Positions 1 to 6,415 are shown, counted from the first letter of the stretch. The stretch: 12,094 bases of DNA from Bacteroidota bacterium (GCA_947468985.1 CANINJ010000025.1:1-12094); one strand, 5' to 3'. The notes: generated from the sequence alone by a model not told the origin. Translations and numbers: made by a program.

Positions 1-3000
1 GAAGAAATGCCTTCTTCCCTATTCAAATTAATCAAGAAAACATCTGCTGAAAATCCAAACGATATTGTTTCTGCTTACAAAGATAATGTGGCGTTTGTAA
101 AAGGACCACGAGTGCAGCAATTTGCACCCAAAAGTGCTGACAAACCTGATTTCTATGAAACCAAAGATTTCGATTCTGTAATTTCATTAAAAGCAGAAAC
201 GCATAATTTCCCAACAACTGTTGAACCTTTTAATGGAGCGGCAACAGGTTCTGGCGGAGAAATTCGTGACCGATTAGCAGGTGGACAAGGTTCATTACCA
301 TTGGCTGGAACAGCGGTTTATATGACATCTTATTCTCGTTTATCTGAAAATAAACCTTGGGAAAACGGAATGGAAGAAAGAAAATGGCTGTATCAAACCC
401 CAATGGATATTTTAATAAAAGCATCCAATGGCGCTTCTGATTTTGGAAATAAATTCGGGCAACCCTTAATTACGGGTTCTATTTTAACATTTGAACACGA
501 TGAAAATAACCGCAAATTAGGATACGACAAAGTCATTATGCAAGCGGGTGGAATTGGGTACGGAAAATTAGACCAAGCCATCAAGAAAAAGCCAAAAGCA
601 GGCGATAAAATCGTGATTTTAGGTGGCGATAATTATAGAATCGGAATGGGTGGAGCAGCAGTTTCATCAGCAGATACTGGTGCTTTTAGTTCTGGAATTG
701 AATTGAATGCTATTCAACGCTCGAACCCAGAAATGCAAAAAAGAGCTGCAAACGCCATTCGTGGATTGGTTGAAAGCGACTTAAATCCAATTGTTTCCAT
801 TCACGATCACGGAGCTGGAGGACATTTGAATTGCCTTTCAGAATTAATTGAAGAAACTGGAGGCTTAATCGATTTAGACAAATTACCGATTGGTGACCCA
901 ACGCTTTCCGCAAAGGAAATTATTGGAAACGAATCTCAAGAAAGAATGGGATTGGTAATCGCACCAAAAGACATTGAATTACTTCAAAAAATAGCCGACA
1001 GAGAACGTTCACCAATGTACCAAGTTGGCGATGTTACGGATACCAATCGCTTTACATTTGAATCAAAAACTACAGGTCAAAAACCTATGGATTTTGCTTT
1101 GGAAGATATGTTTGGAAGTTCCCCAAAAGTGGTTATGACTGACAAAACCATTACCCGAAATTACTCAGAATTAGTCTATTCCCAAGATAAAATTTCAACC
1201 TATTTAGAGCAAGTATTGCAGTTAGAAGCCGTTGCTTGCAAGGATTGGCTGACCAATAAAGTCGATCGTTGTGTGGGTGGAAAAGTTGCCAAACAACAAT
1301 GTGCAGGACCTTTGCAATTGCCATTAAATAATTGCGGTGTAATGGCATTGGATTATTTAGGAAAAGAAGGAATTGCAACTTCTATTGGACATTCGCCAAT
1401 TGCGTCGTTAATTGACCCAATAGCAGGAACCAGAACGGCAATTGCAGAAGCATTATCAAATATTATCTGGGCACCAATAAAAAACGGAATGAATGGACTT
1501 TCGTTATCTGCCAATTGGATGTGGGCGTGTAAAAATGAAGGTGAAGATGCCCGTTTGTATGCTGCTGTAAAGAGTTGTTCTGATTTCGCAATCGAATTAG
1601 GAATCAATATTCCAACGGGAAAAGATTCACTTTCGATGAAACAAAAATATCCAAATGACGAAGTAATTGCGCCCGGAACGGTAATCATTTCGGCAGGTGG
1701 AAATTGTATTGACATAAAAAAAGTAGTCGAACCAGTTTTGAGATTCCATAGCGATGGAATGACAGGCGGTTCCATTTATTATATCAATCTTTCCCAAGAC
1801 AATTATAAATTAGGTGGTACTTCATTTGCACAAATATTAACAACTATTGGAACGGAAACACCAACAATTAAAGATTCAAAATTCTTTAAAACTGCATTCA
1901 ATTCAATACAAGAGTTAATTTTAGAAAACGAAATTATTGCTGGTCACGATATTGGAAGTGGCGGATTAATTACTACTTTATTAGAAATGTGCTTTGCAGA
2001 TATTAATTTGGGAGCTAAAATTGATTTCTCAAGTTTTAAAGAAAAAGACTTAATTAAAATATTGTTTTCTGAAAATATCGGAATTGTTTTCCAAGCGAAA
2101 AATGATGCTGTTATAGAAAGTAAATTGAAATCAAATAATATCACTTTTCATAAATTAGGTAAAGTTACCAATGAAGCTACCTTAGACTTTGGACATTTGA
2201 CATTCGACATAAAAAAATACCGAGATATTTGGTACAAAACATCGTATTTATTAGATCAAAAACAATCTAAAAACGGAATGGCGAAAGCCCGTTTTGAGAA
2301 TTATAAAAACCAACCTTTACACTATACTTTTCCAACTCATTTCACAGGGAAAAAACCAGTAATTGATTCGACAAAACCACGTCCAAAAGCGGCAATTATC
2401 CGTGAAAAAGGAAGTAATTCAGAACGTGAAATGGCAAATGCAATGTATTTGGCTGGTTTTGATGTAAAAGATGTTCACATGACCGATTTGATTTCGGGAC
2501 GTGAAAATTTAGAGGAAATTCAGTTCATTGGAGCCGTTGGAGGTTTTTCAAATTCAGATGTTTTAGGTTCAGCCAAAGGTTGGGCGGGAGCCTTTTTATA
2601 TAATGAAAAAGCAAAAACAGCCTTAGATAATTTCTTCAAAAGAGAAGACACGTTATCCGTTGGAATTTGTAACGGTTGCCAGTTATTCATGGAGTTGGAA
2701 GTCATCAATCCAGAGCATGAAGTTCATGGAAAAATGAAACACAACACGTCAAACAAACACGAAAGTGCCTTTACATCCGTGACCATTCAAGAAAACAATT
2801 CCGTAATGTTGTCCACATTGGCGGGAAGCACTTTGGGCGTTTGGATTTCTCATGGCGAAGGAAAATTTAATTTGCCTTTGGCTGAAGAAAATTACAATAT
2901 CGTTTCTAAATATTCCTATTCAGATTATCCAGCAAATCCAAATGGTTCCGATTACAATACCGCCATGCTTTGCGATAAAACGGGAAGACATTTGGTAATG

Positions 3001-3126
3001 ATGCCGCACATTGAGCGTTCAACTTTCCAATGGAATTGGGCTAATTACCCCAAAAACCGCACAGACGAAGTGTCCCCTTGGCACGAAGCTTTTGTCAATG
3101 CCCGAAAATGGATTGAGAAAAGGTAA
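1..3126 (+). CDS. purL: Phosphoribosylformylglycinamidine synthase, 5'-truncated by the window edge
   Basis: FGAM synthase converts FGAR, glutamine and ATP to FGAM in the cytosol, the fourth step of purine synthesis. The frame is open from base 1, so the ATG at 7 is not claimed as the start; 1041 codons are visible and the single-chain form is usually about 1200-1300, so roughly 180 N-terminal residues lie outside. Seen in order: the synthetase motif KAETHNFPTTVEPFNGAATG (from nt 190) followed by GGEIRD, a second synthetase half with the PTGKDSLSMK motif near nt 1612-1641, and a C-terminal class I glutamine amidotransferase domain from about nt 2386. The glutaminase has its nucleophile in GICNGCQ (Cys codon 2668-2670) and the His/Glu pair in MPHIER (His 3007-3009, Glu 3013-3015), so it appears catalytically complete. 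No other pur gene is adjacent downstream. Identification is secure from these motifs. Confidence 0.97.
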   Translation, partial: EEMPSSLFKLIKKTSAENPNDIVSAYKDNVAFVKGPRVQQFAPKSADKPDFYETKDFDSVISLKAETHNFPTTVEPFNGAATGSGGEIRDRLAGGQGSLPLAGTAVYMTSYSRLSENKPWENGMEERKWLYQTPMDILIKASNGASDFGNKFGQPLITGSILTFEHDENNRKLGYDKVIMQAGGIGYGKLDQAIKKKPKAGDKIVILGGDNYRIGMGGAAVSSADTGAFSSGIELNAIQRSNPEMQKRAANAIRGLVESDLNPIVSIHDHGAGGHLNCLSELIEETGGLIDLDKLPIGDPTLSAKEIIGNESQERMGLVIAPKDIELLQKIADRERSPMYQVGDVTDTNRFTFESKTTGQKPMDFALEDMFGSSPKVVMTDKTITRNYSELVYSQDKISTYLEQVLQLEAVACKDWLTNKVDRCVGGKVAKQQCAGPLQLPLNNCGVMALDYLGKEGIATSIGHSPIASLIDPIAGTRTAIAEALSNIIWAPIKNGMNGLSLSANWMWACKNEGEDARLYAAVKSCSDFAIELGINIPTGKDSLSMKQKYPNDEVIAPGTVIISAGGNCIDIKKVVEPVLRFHSDGMTGGSIYYINLSQDNYKLGGTSFAQILTTIGTETPTIKDSKFFKTAFNSIQELILENEIIAGHDIGSGGLITTLLEMCFADINLGAKIDFSSFKEKDLIKILFSENIGIVFQAKNDAVIESKLKSNNITFHKLGKVTNEATLDFGHLTFDIKKYRDIWYKTSYLLDQKQSKNGMAKARFENYKNQPLHYTFPTHFTGKKPVIDSTKPRPKAAIIREKGSNSEREMANAMYLAGFDVKDVHMTDLISGRENLEEIQFIGAVGGFSNSDVLGSAKGWAGAFLYNEKAKTALDNFFKREDTLSVGICNGCQLFMELEVINPEHEVHGKMKHNTSNKHESAFTSVTIQENNSVMLSTLAGSTLGVWISHGEGKFNLPLAEENYNIVSKYSYSDYPANPNGSDYNTAMLCDKTGRHLVMMPHIERSTFQWNWANYPKNRTDEVSPWHEAFVNARKWIEKR

Positions 3127-3148
3127 CCACTTCTAAATGATTTTTTTT

Positions 3149-3292
3149 GGGCGCGCCCTCGTTTACGTCATTGCGAGGTACGAAGCAATCTGTTCTAAAC
3201 GAGGTCGGGCTGTTCGCTGCAATCCACGAGATTGCCACGTCGTGCCTCCTCGCAATGACGTGGGATTTCCACTGCCATCCCTCGCGCAAACC
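3149..3292. repeat. Composite palindromic intergenic repeat
   Basis: This stretch is a nest of inverted repeats with higher GC than its surroundings. A 10-bp palindrome GGGCGCGCCC lies at 3149-3158. CCTCGTTTA (3157-3165) pairs with TAAACGAGG (3196-3204). ACGTCATTGCGAGG (3165-3178) pairs perfectly with its complement at 3248-3261. From memory, the CGTCATTGCGAGG...GAAGCAATC type and the GGGCGNGCCCTCG...TCCCTCGCGCA type are both common interspersed palindromic repeats in Bacteroidetes genomes; here the first looks embedded in the second. It could also act as a transcription barrier behind purL. Open frames on both strands here are by-products of the repeat. Confidence 0.65.
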
Positions 3293-3322
3293 TCGATTTA
3301 ATAATTGCGATTTTAGATTTCC

Positions 3323-3351
3323 CGAATAACCAAATTAACGAATAACCAAAT
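3323..3351. repeat. Two 13-bp direct repeats, 16-bp period
   Basis: CGAATAACCAAAT occurs at 3323-3335 and again at 3339-3351, separated by TAA. It lies between the palindromic repeat and the 22-bp array. No function can be assigned; it may be slippage duplication. Confidence 0.5.
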
Positions 3352-3428
3352 AAAACATCCTTAAGCAAGACATTTTTAACACCCCGTCAGGTCAAGCCAA
3401 ATAGAACGTAAGGACAAACCAATAAAAC

Positions 3429-3516
3429 GACTGCAGTCATTACACTATTTGACTGCAGTCGTTTTAGCATTTAACCGCAGTCGTTTATTCAAATGACTGC
3501 AGTCATTTTGTAGTAG
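3429..3516. promoter_or_regulatory. Array of four 10-bp palindromes at exact 22-bp period (candidate operator array)
   Basis: GACTGCAGTC, a perfect palindrome, starts at 3429, 3451 and 3495; a variant AACCGCAGTC starts at 3473. Spacing is exactly 22 bp each time, and each copy is followed by ATT or GTT. In the same register, CGTCAGGTCA (3385), CGTAAGGACA (3407) and CGTCAGGTTA (3517) form a second, related-looking series, so the 22-bp period extends over about 150 bp. The fourth unit overlaps the -33 element of the promoter for the HU-like gene. 22 bp is about two helical turns, so bound proteins would sit on one face. I infer an operator for a dimeric regulator, possibly the HU-like protein itself. 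Iterons are an alternative, but no replication gene is present. Confidence 0.6.
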
Positions 3517-3540
3517 CGTCAGGTTATATCATTATCTTTG
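3507..3540 (+). promoter_or_regulatory. Consensus flavobacterial promoter for the HU-like gene
   Basis: TTTG at 3507-3510 (-33 element) and TATCTTTG at 3533-3540 (perfect TAnnTTTG -7 element) are separated by 22 nt, inside the 17-23 nt range known for Flavobacterium. Transcription would begin near 3547, giving a leader of about 40 nt before the ATG at 3589. The -33 element lies inside the last palindrome unit of the 22-bp array, so binding there should affect polymerase access. Confidence 0.75.
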
Positions 3541-3549
3541 TCAAGATAA
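3532..3549. promoter_or_regulatory. Inverted repeat over the -7 element and likely start site
   Basis: TTATCTT (3532-3538) and AAGATAA (3543-3549) are perfect 7-bp arms around TGTC. The left arm covers most of the -7 element and the right arm spans the expected transcription start. It may be a second operator for the HU-like gene, distinct from the GACTGCAGTC series. Short and AT-rich, so chance is possible. Confidence 0.4.
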
Positions 3550-3588
3550 GATTCAAACAAAGTACGAACCAACAAAAACAAATACATT

Positions 3589-3972
3589 ATGGCAGTTCCA
3601 ATTATCGCAGTAGGAAAAATTATTCCTGTAAACACAAATGGATCTTTGCGATATTTCCCGAGAGCCGTTCAATCCGGTATCATTGATTTAGACCAACTCA
3701 CAGAACAAATTTCAACCAGCACTACCCTAACCGAAACCGATTGTCAAGCGGTAGTTTACAGTTTGGTACACCACATTTCAAAAGCCTTGCAAGACGGAAA
3801 CATTGTGCGATTAGGACATTTGGGTTCTTTTCAAATAAGCGTCAAAGGAACTTCAAGCGACACCGCCGAAGAAGTTAGTACTAAGAATGTCAGTAGCGCC
3901 TCAATAGTGTATCGACCAGGACCACGATTTAAAAAACTACTGAAAAATTTAGAATACAAGCGGAGAAGGTAG
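3589..3972 (+). CDS. HU-related DNA-binding protein
   Basis: The 127-residue product matches the HU-related histone-like family common in Bacteroidetes, which is longer than canonical HU (about 90). Seen: N-terminal strand region with NPV/KYYA-like positions (residues 1-30), a helical middle (33-70), then the hallmark NIVRLGHLGSF at 71-81 and the DNA-arm region ending in VYRPGPRFKKLLKN (107-120). The tail KRRR is strongly basic. Such proteins bind and bend DNA as dimers; the exact role of this family is not established. The ATG at 3589 fits the promoter at 3507-3540. The gene stands alone, preceded by an elaborate palindrome array that suggests tight control, perhaps by its own product. It lies directly before the recombinase remnant, so an architectural role in recombination is conceivable but only a guess. 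Confidence 0.88.
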   Translation: MAVPIIAVGKIIPVNTNGSLRYFPRAVQSGIIDLDQLTEQISTSTTLTETDCQAVVYSLVHHISKALQDGNIVRLGHLGSFQISVKGTSSDTAEEVSTKNVSSASIVYRPGPRFKKLLKNLEYKRRR

Positions 3973-3995
3973 TTGGTGGTTGGTAGTTGATGATT
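3968..3995. repeat. 7-bp tandem repeat (GGTRGTT)
   Basis: Units GGTAGTT (3968-3974), GGTGGTT (3975-3981), GGTAGTT (3982-3988) and a degenerate GATGATT (3989-3995) follow head to tail. The first unit contains the TAG stop of the HU-like gene, so unit number could change without altering the protein. Its right edge comes within about 10 bp of the start of the recombinase remnant and may mark the deletion junction. Confidence 0.65.
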
Positions 3996-4005
3996 GTGGA
4001 GGTTC

Positions 4006-4101
4006 CTGTTAGGTCATAGCAGTAGCAAGACTACTGAAATTTATACCCATGTGAGTACAAAAAGCATTCAACAAATAAAAAGTCCTTTTGACGATTTGTA
4101 A
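4006..4101 (+). pseudogene. C-terminal remnant of a tyrosine recombinase/integrase
   Basis: Read in the frame starting at 4006, 31 codons give LLGHSSSKTTEIYTHVSTK followed by SIQQIKSPFDDL and a TAA at 4099-4101. LGH holds the conserved active-site His and IYTHVS the nucleophilic Tyr of the lambda-integrase/Xer family. The ending SPFDDL resembles the SPLD-type end of integron integrases and of related Bacteroidetes integrases more than that of XerC or XerD; that is a judgement from memory. No start codon and none of the remaining ~270-350 residues are present upstream: the HU-like gene and a heptamer repeat occupy that space. It is thus a truncated relic whose 3' end faces the cassette array, and it was plausibly the enzyme that built it. 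Confidence 0.85.
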
Positions 4102-4120
4102 TATGTAATAACTATATTTG
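4086..4120 (+). promoter_or_regulatory. Candidate cassette promoter (Pc-like)
   Basis: TTTTG at 4086-4090 and TATATTTG at 4113-4120 (perfect TAnnTTTG) are 22 nt apart, matching the flavobacterial consensus. The -33 element lies inside the last codons of the recombinase remnant and the start site would be near 4127. No gene begins until 4259, so the transcript would cross the hairpin at 4138 and the GTTAGC site at 4199 before the first cassette gene, as the Pc promoter does in an integron. Confidence 0.6.
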
Positions 4121-4137
4121 AACAAAATACGCTAGTG

Positions 4138-4179
4138 AGTAGCGACAATCTACCCAAATTCGGGGTGATTGACGCTACT
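4138..4179. repeat. Imperfect inverted repeat between recombinase relic and first cassette
   Basis: AGTAGCG (4138-4144) pairs with CGCTACT (4173-4179); after an A/A mismatch CAATC (4146-4150) pairs with GATTG (4167-4171); after a bulged T, ACCC (4152-4155) pairs with GGGT (4163-4166), closing a 7-nt loop. An outer CGCTA (4130-4134) can pair with TAGCG (4201-4205), which would place the structure inside a larger attC-like fold ending at the GTTAGC box. It could be part of an attI-like site, a decayed attC, or the terminator of the lost integrase; there is no T-run, which argues against the last. Confidence 0.55.
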
Positions 4180-4198
4180 TTGTAGCGCATATATACTA

Positions 4199-4216
4199 GT
4201 TAGCGGTCATGCTAAC
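4199..4216. other. attI-like or first recombination point of the cassette array
   Basis: GTTAGCGGTCATGCTAA (4199-4215) recurs exactly at 5508-5524, where it starts with the right-hand terminal box of a complete attC-like palindrome. Here it is itself an inverted repeat, GTTAGC...GCTAAC. If cleavage follows the G of GTT as in integrons, the first cassette starts at 4200. The upstream sequence is unlike the left arms of the other sites, as expected for an attI next to an integrase gene. Confidence 0.5.
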
Positions 4217-4258
4217 GCAGAATAAAGAATATATGATAAAAATTAAAACAATATAACA

Positions 4259-4681
4259 ATGATGAATTTTTTTAAATTAGGGAATGAGTTTAATAAACTA
4301 GCAAATTCTTTTGGAGAAATGTTTATTAAAATTAATGAATTGCAACCACTTTTTGAAAAAAGTGAAGCCGATTTGATAAGATTAAAAGACAATTATAAGT
4401 TAGAAATATTAAGCCTTGCATATTTTGCAAATAAAGAGATTATAAATAGAATGGATAAGTATGGTTGGGAATTAGAAGCCGTATTTAGAGTTAATGGAAT
4501 TAGTTCAAATAAAATTACAATAATGTATGCTTGGAATCAAACAATCACTAAATTGCATATGCTTATAGGTCTATTTGAACTACAAAATGAATATGAAGAC
4601 ATTAAAAATAATGGTCCATTATCTCAAGTAATAGAGAAATATATAGCGAATGAAAAAAAAATAAACAAATATTTCAATTAA
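4259..4681 (+). CDS. Hypothetical protein, cassette 1 gene
   Basis: I do not recognise this 140-residue protein. It has no signal peptide or membrane segment, is rich in Lys, Glu, Asn and Ile, and reads as mostly helical: a first helical stretch at about 3-60, a hydrophobic helix near KLEILSLAYFANKEI (47-61), and a final helix-rich part with EYEDIKNNG and a Lys-rich C-terminus. Its C-terminal half aligns by eye with the product of the gene at 6026: ILSLA / ILYLA, ITIMYAW / VTIAW and FELQNEYEDI / YDLKEEYQEI, ending in IEKY / IEKF and KINK. It is the only gene of its cassette and would be read from the promoter at 4086-4120. The ATG at 4259 is followed directly by a second ATG; either may be used, and there is no clear ribosome binding site, as is normal in this phylum. 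Function unknown. Confidence 0.7.
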   Translation: MMNFFKLGNEFNKLANSFGEMFIKINELQPLFEKSEADLIRLKDNYKLEILSLAYFANKEIINRMDKYGWELEAVFRVNGISSNKITIMYAWNQTITKLHMLIGLFELQNEYEDIKNNGPLSQVIEKYIANEKKINKYFN

Positions 4682-4703
4682 CAAAACAACTTAAGAAAAT
4701 CTG

Positions 4704-4858
4704 CCCATAACAGCCGTTTAGTAATGTTTAGGAAATAACAATGTAGCTAAATATTTTGAAGTTATTTTAATATAAATAAAACAAAATAAATAAATTCAAA
4801 TTATAAAGAGAAATAAGTTCTTATTCTAACATCGGTTACATTCAAATGCACGTTATTT
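4704..4858. repeat. Degenerate attC-like site ending cassette 1
   Basis: The left arm reads CCCATAACAGCCGTTT (4704-4719), sharing TAACAGCCGTTT with the two well-kept sites downstream. ATAAC (4707-4711) pairs with GTTAT (4852-4856), and CGTTT (4715-4719) pairs with AAATG (4844-4848) with one G-T wobble; the two stems are separated by 3-nt spacers on each side. The roughly 125 bp between is AT-rich. This gene-free stretch (4682-4995, 314 bp) shows nothing else that I can support. The right arm is weak and was found by looking for a partner, so the call is tentative. Confidence 0.4.
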
Positions 4859-4995
4859 ATTAGTGGAAAGATAAAGGAATATTGATAAGTGTTAAAATTT
4901 ATTGTTTCTAAATATTCAATAGATGTTTTTAGAAATTTAAAAGTATAATAAAAGGGAAATTCAGCAAAAAGTAAATAATTATTTGGAACTAAAAT

Positions 4996-5322
4996 ATGAA
5001 TTCAATTGAAAATATTAAAGAAGCATTAATAAAAGCATCTGTCAAGTCTCGTCCAAGTTATTTTAAGCCATTCCTTTCATCAGATAAGGTTACCACCGAT
5101 TTTCCAGATAAAGAAACCTTTTATAAATTCTTCAAATACATTCTTTCTACTTCAAGAAAAATGTCGGAAGGAGAATTGCTTTTAAAAATAAAATTACCCG
5201 ACCCGGAGAATAAAAATGTTCAGCAATATAAATTTTACGACTCGGTACATATTCATTCTCGACTAACTATAATTGTAGTAGAATCTAATGATTCCATAAA
5301 CTTAGACATTCTTCCATTTTAA
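4996..5322 (+). CDS. Hypothetical protein, cassette 2 gene
   Basis: An unrecognised 108-residue soluble protein, with no signal peptide, membrane segment or known motif. The first 35 residues look helical (IENIKEALIKASVKSR), followed by a region with FPDKETFYKFFKYIL (about 37-51) and a C-terminal part rich in beta-branched residues, HIHSRLTIIVVESND (about 84-98), likely strands. It is the single gene of cassette 2 and ends about 60 bp before the attC-like palindrome at 5381. It starts 143 bp after the cassette boundary at 4853, an unusually long leader for an integron cassette, and no consensus promoter is seen in that leader. A-rich sequence precedes the ATG. Possible roles such as antitoxin, immunity or regulator cannot be told apart here. 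Confidence 0.65.
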   Translation: MNSIENIKEALIKASVKSRPSYFKPFLSSDKVTTDFPDKETFYKFFKYILSTSRKMSEGELLLKIKLPDPENKNVQQYKFYDSVHIHSRLTIIVVESNDSINLDILPF

Positions 5323-5380
5323 AATATCGGAAAGTAATATGTGAAATTATTTGATGATAAACAGAAAAGATAATGCACGA

Positions 5381-5516
5381 ACCGCTAACAGCCGTTTGGC
5401 AAGATTGCGAATTTTGTGGTAAATTCACGTTTGCGTTCCGTAAGAAATTTTATCTTCAACAGAAAATAAACGGTTACGAAGTTCGCAACCTCGCCAAGCG
5501 CCGGAACGTTAGCGGT
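5381..5516. repeat. attC-like palindrome ending cassette 2
   Basis: ACCGCTAAC (5381-5389) pairs perfectly with GTTAGCGGT (5508-5516). A second stem follows: CGTTTGGC (5393-5400) with GCCAAGCG (5493-5500), with one G-T pair, then AG/CT and TTGCGAA (5405-5411) with TTCGCAA (5482-5488). Between outer and inner stems the right arm carries about four more bases than the left. Two stems interrupted by an asymmetric spacer, with AAC/GTT at the tips, is the attC plan (R''-L''...L'-R'); total length about 136 is within the known range. The left 28 bp (5375-5402) are identical to 7200-7227. Confidence 0.65.
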
Positions 5517-5568
5517 CATGCTAAAGACTATGGGAGAATTCAATAACTTAATGCAATAAACTAAAACT

Positions 5569-5952
5569 ATGAACTACGAACAAGAAAGAACAGCAGAAGA
5601 TATCCACAAAACAATGATGGCGTTAGAAAAACAAATTTCTAATGATAAAAAATTGATTTACGAAAATAATACTGATGAACAAGCTATGCTTTCTTTTTCA
5701 GACCACACTTTCACTTTACTTATTAAAAGAATAAAGCATGGTTTTTATACAAGAGGAGAATATAAGAAGGGTGATAAACTAGAAGAGCTAGTAAATCTTA
5801 ATAGGGAAGCTATTAATCATACAATTTCAGCGAATGCTATTAAAGTAATGATGAATATTAATCTGTACAATATAAATCTTGATGATACTTTTATGGAATC
5901 ATTAAAAGAGTATTCCGAATATCTGAAACCTATTCTCCAAGCTGTAATTTGA
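5569..5952 (+). CDS. Hypothetical protein, first gene of cassette 3
   Basis: I do not recognise this 127-residue protein. It is charged and probably helical: ERTAEDIHKTMMALEKQ (about 6-22) is amphipathic, the middle holds a basic stretch LLIKRIKHGFYTRGEYKKGD (about 50-69), and the last 40 residues (ISANAIKVMMNINLYNINLD onward) look like two further helices. No signal peptide or membrane segment. It starts 60 bp after the cassette boundary at 5509, which is normal for the first gene of an integron cassette, and is followed 73 bp later by the gene at 6026 with no palindrome between. The leader is A-rich with no clear ribosome binding site and no TAnnTTTG element. Function unknown; it may be co-transcribed with the next three genes. 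Confidence 0.65.
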   Translation: MNYEQERTAEDIHKTMMALEKQISNDKKLIYENNTDEQAMLSFSDHTFTLLIKRIKHGFYTRGEYKKGDKLEELVNLNREAINHTISANAIKVMMNINLYNINLDDTFMESLKEYSEYLKPILQAVI

Positions 5953-6025
5953 TCGGAAATTAGATTGGGTAATATGTAGAGTAAAAAATATAAAGAAATT
6001 ATTAATGGTAATTTAAATTTAAAAA

Positions 6026-6412
6026 ATGTTTGGACTATTTAAAAACACTAAAGGAGCTGCTGTAGTAAACTACGCAAACTACGTAGGATATCTATGTAAA
6101 AATCTAGAATTAGTTAATAAACTTAATTATGACGAAGCTAGAATGCAAATTTTATATTTAGCAATGTATCATATCAAAAAAATTCAGGATAATCAAGAGT
6201 TTGAAAATCTAGATGTCGGGTTTAAATGTTTTATTCCAGAACTATCAGGATTTAAATATGTAACAATTGCATGGAGTTCAACACAGATTTCTTCAATGCT
6301 ATTTGAATTAATAATGCAATATGATTTAAAAGAGGAATATCAAGAAATAATAGAAAAAAGAGGAATCTTTAATGAAATAGAAAAGTTTTACTTCAATAAA
6401 ATTAATAAATAA
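6026..6412 (+). CDS. Hypothetical protein, distant relative of the cassette 1 product
   Basis: A 128-residue protein without recognisable domain, signal peptide or clear membrane span. Its C-terminal part resembles the protein encoded at 4259: a hydrophobic helix QILYLAMYHIKKI (about 46-58), a VTIAW strand, and a closing run LKEEYQEIIEKRG ... IEKFYFNKINK. Both also begin with a short Phe-rich start (MFGLFK versus MMNFFKLG). I take them as members of one uncharacterised family carried in two different cassettes, although the alignment was made by eye and identity is low. The stop codon at 6410-6412 is separated from the next ATG (6416) by 3 nt, so the two genes are probably translated together. 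The ATG lies in an A/T-only leader. Confidence 0.68.
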   Translation: MFGLFKNTKGAAVVNYANYVGYLCKNLELVNKLNYDEARMQILYLAMYHIKKIQDNQEFENLDVGFKCFIPELSGFKYVTIAWSSTQISSMLFELIMQYDLKEEYQEIIEKRGIFNEIEKFYFNKINK

Positions 6413-6415
6413 AAT

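Noticed and set aside
1353..1775. Minus-strand 140-codon frame inside purL
   Set aside because: It is antisense to well-conserved PurL motifs and has no recognisable product.
3147..3329. Open frames on both strands (3147-3329 +, 3095-3289 -) as small genes
   Set aside because: They lie in the palindromic repeat, mirror each other, have no leader or promoter, and the minus one overlaps the purL end.
3429..3516. CRISPR array
   Set aside because: The repeated unit is a 10-bp palindrome with 12-bp intervals; real CRISPR repeats and spacers are each over 20 bp, and no cas genes are present.
3385..3538. Plasmid-type iteron origin
   Set aside because: 22-bp period would fit iterons, but there is no Rep gene, the setting is chromosomal (purL), and the array joins a normal promoter.
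4138..4179. Rho-independent terminator of the integrase relic
   Set aside because: The stem is strong but is followed by TTGTAGCG, not a T-run, and it lies just downstream of a promoter on the same strand.
4682..4995. Hidden gene in the 314-bp gap
   Set aside because: No frame of useful length on either strand; AT-rich with a degenerate attC-like site only.
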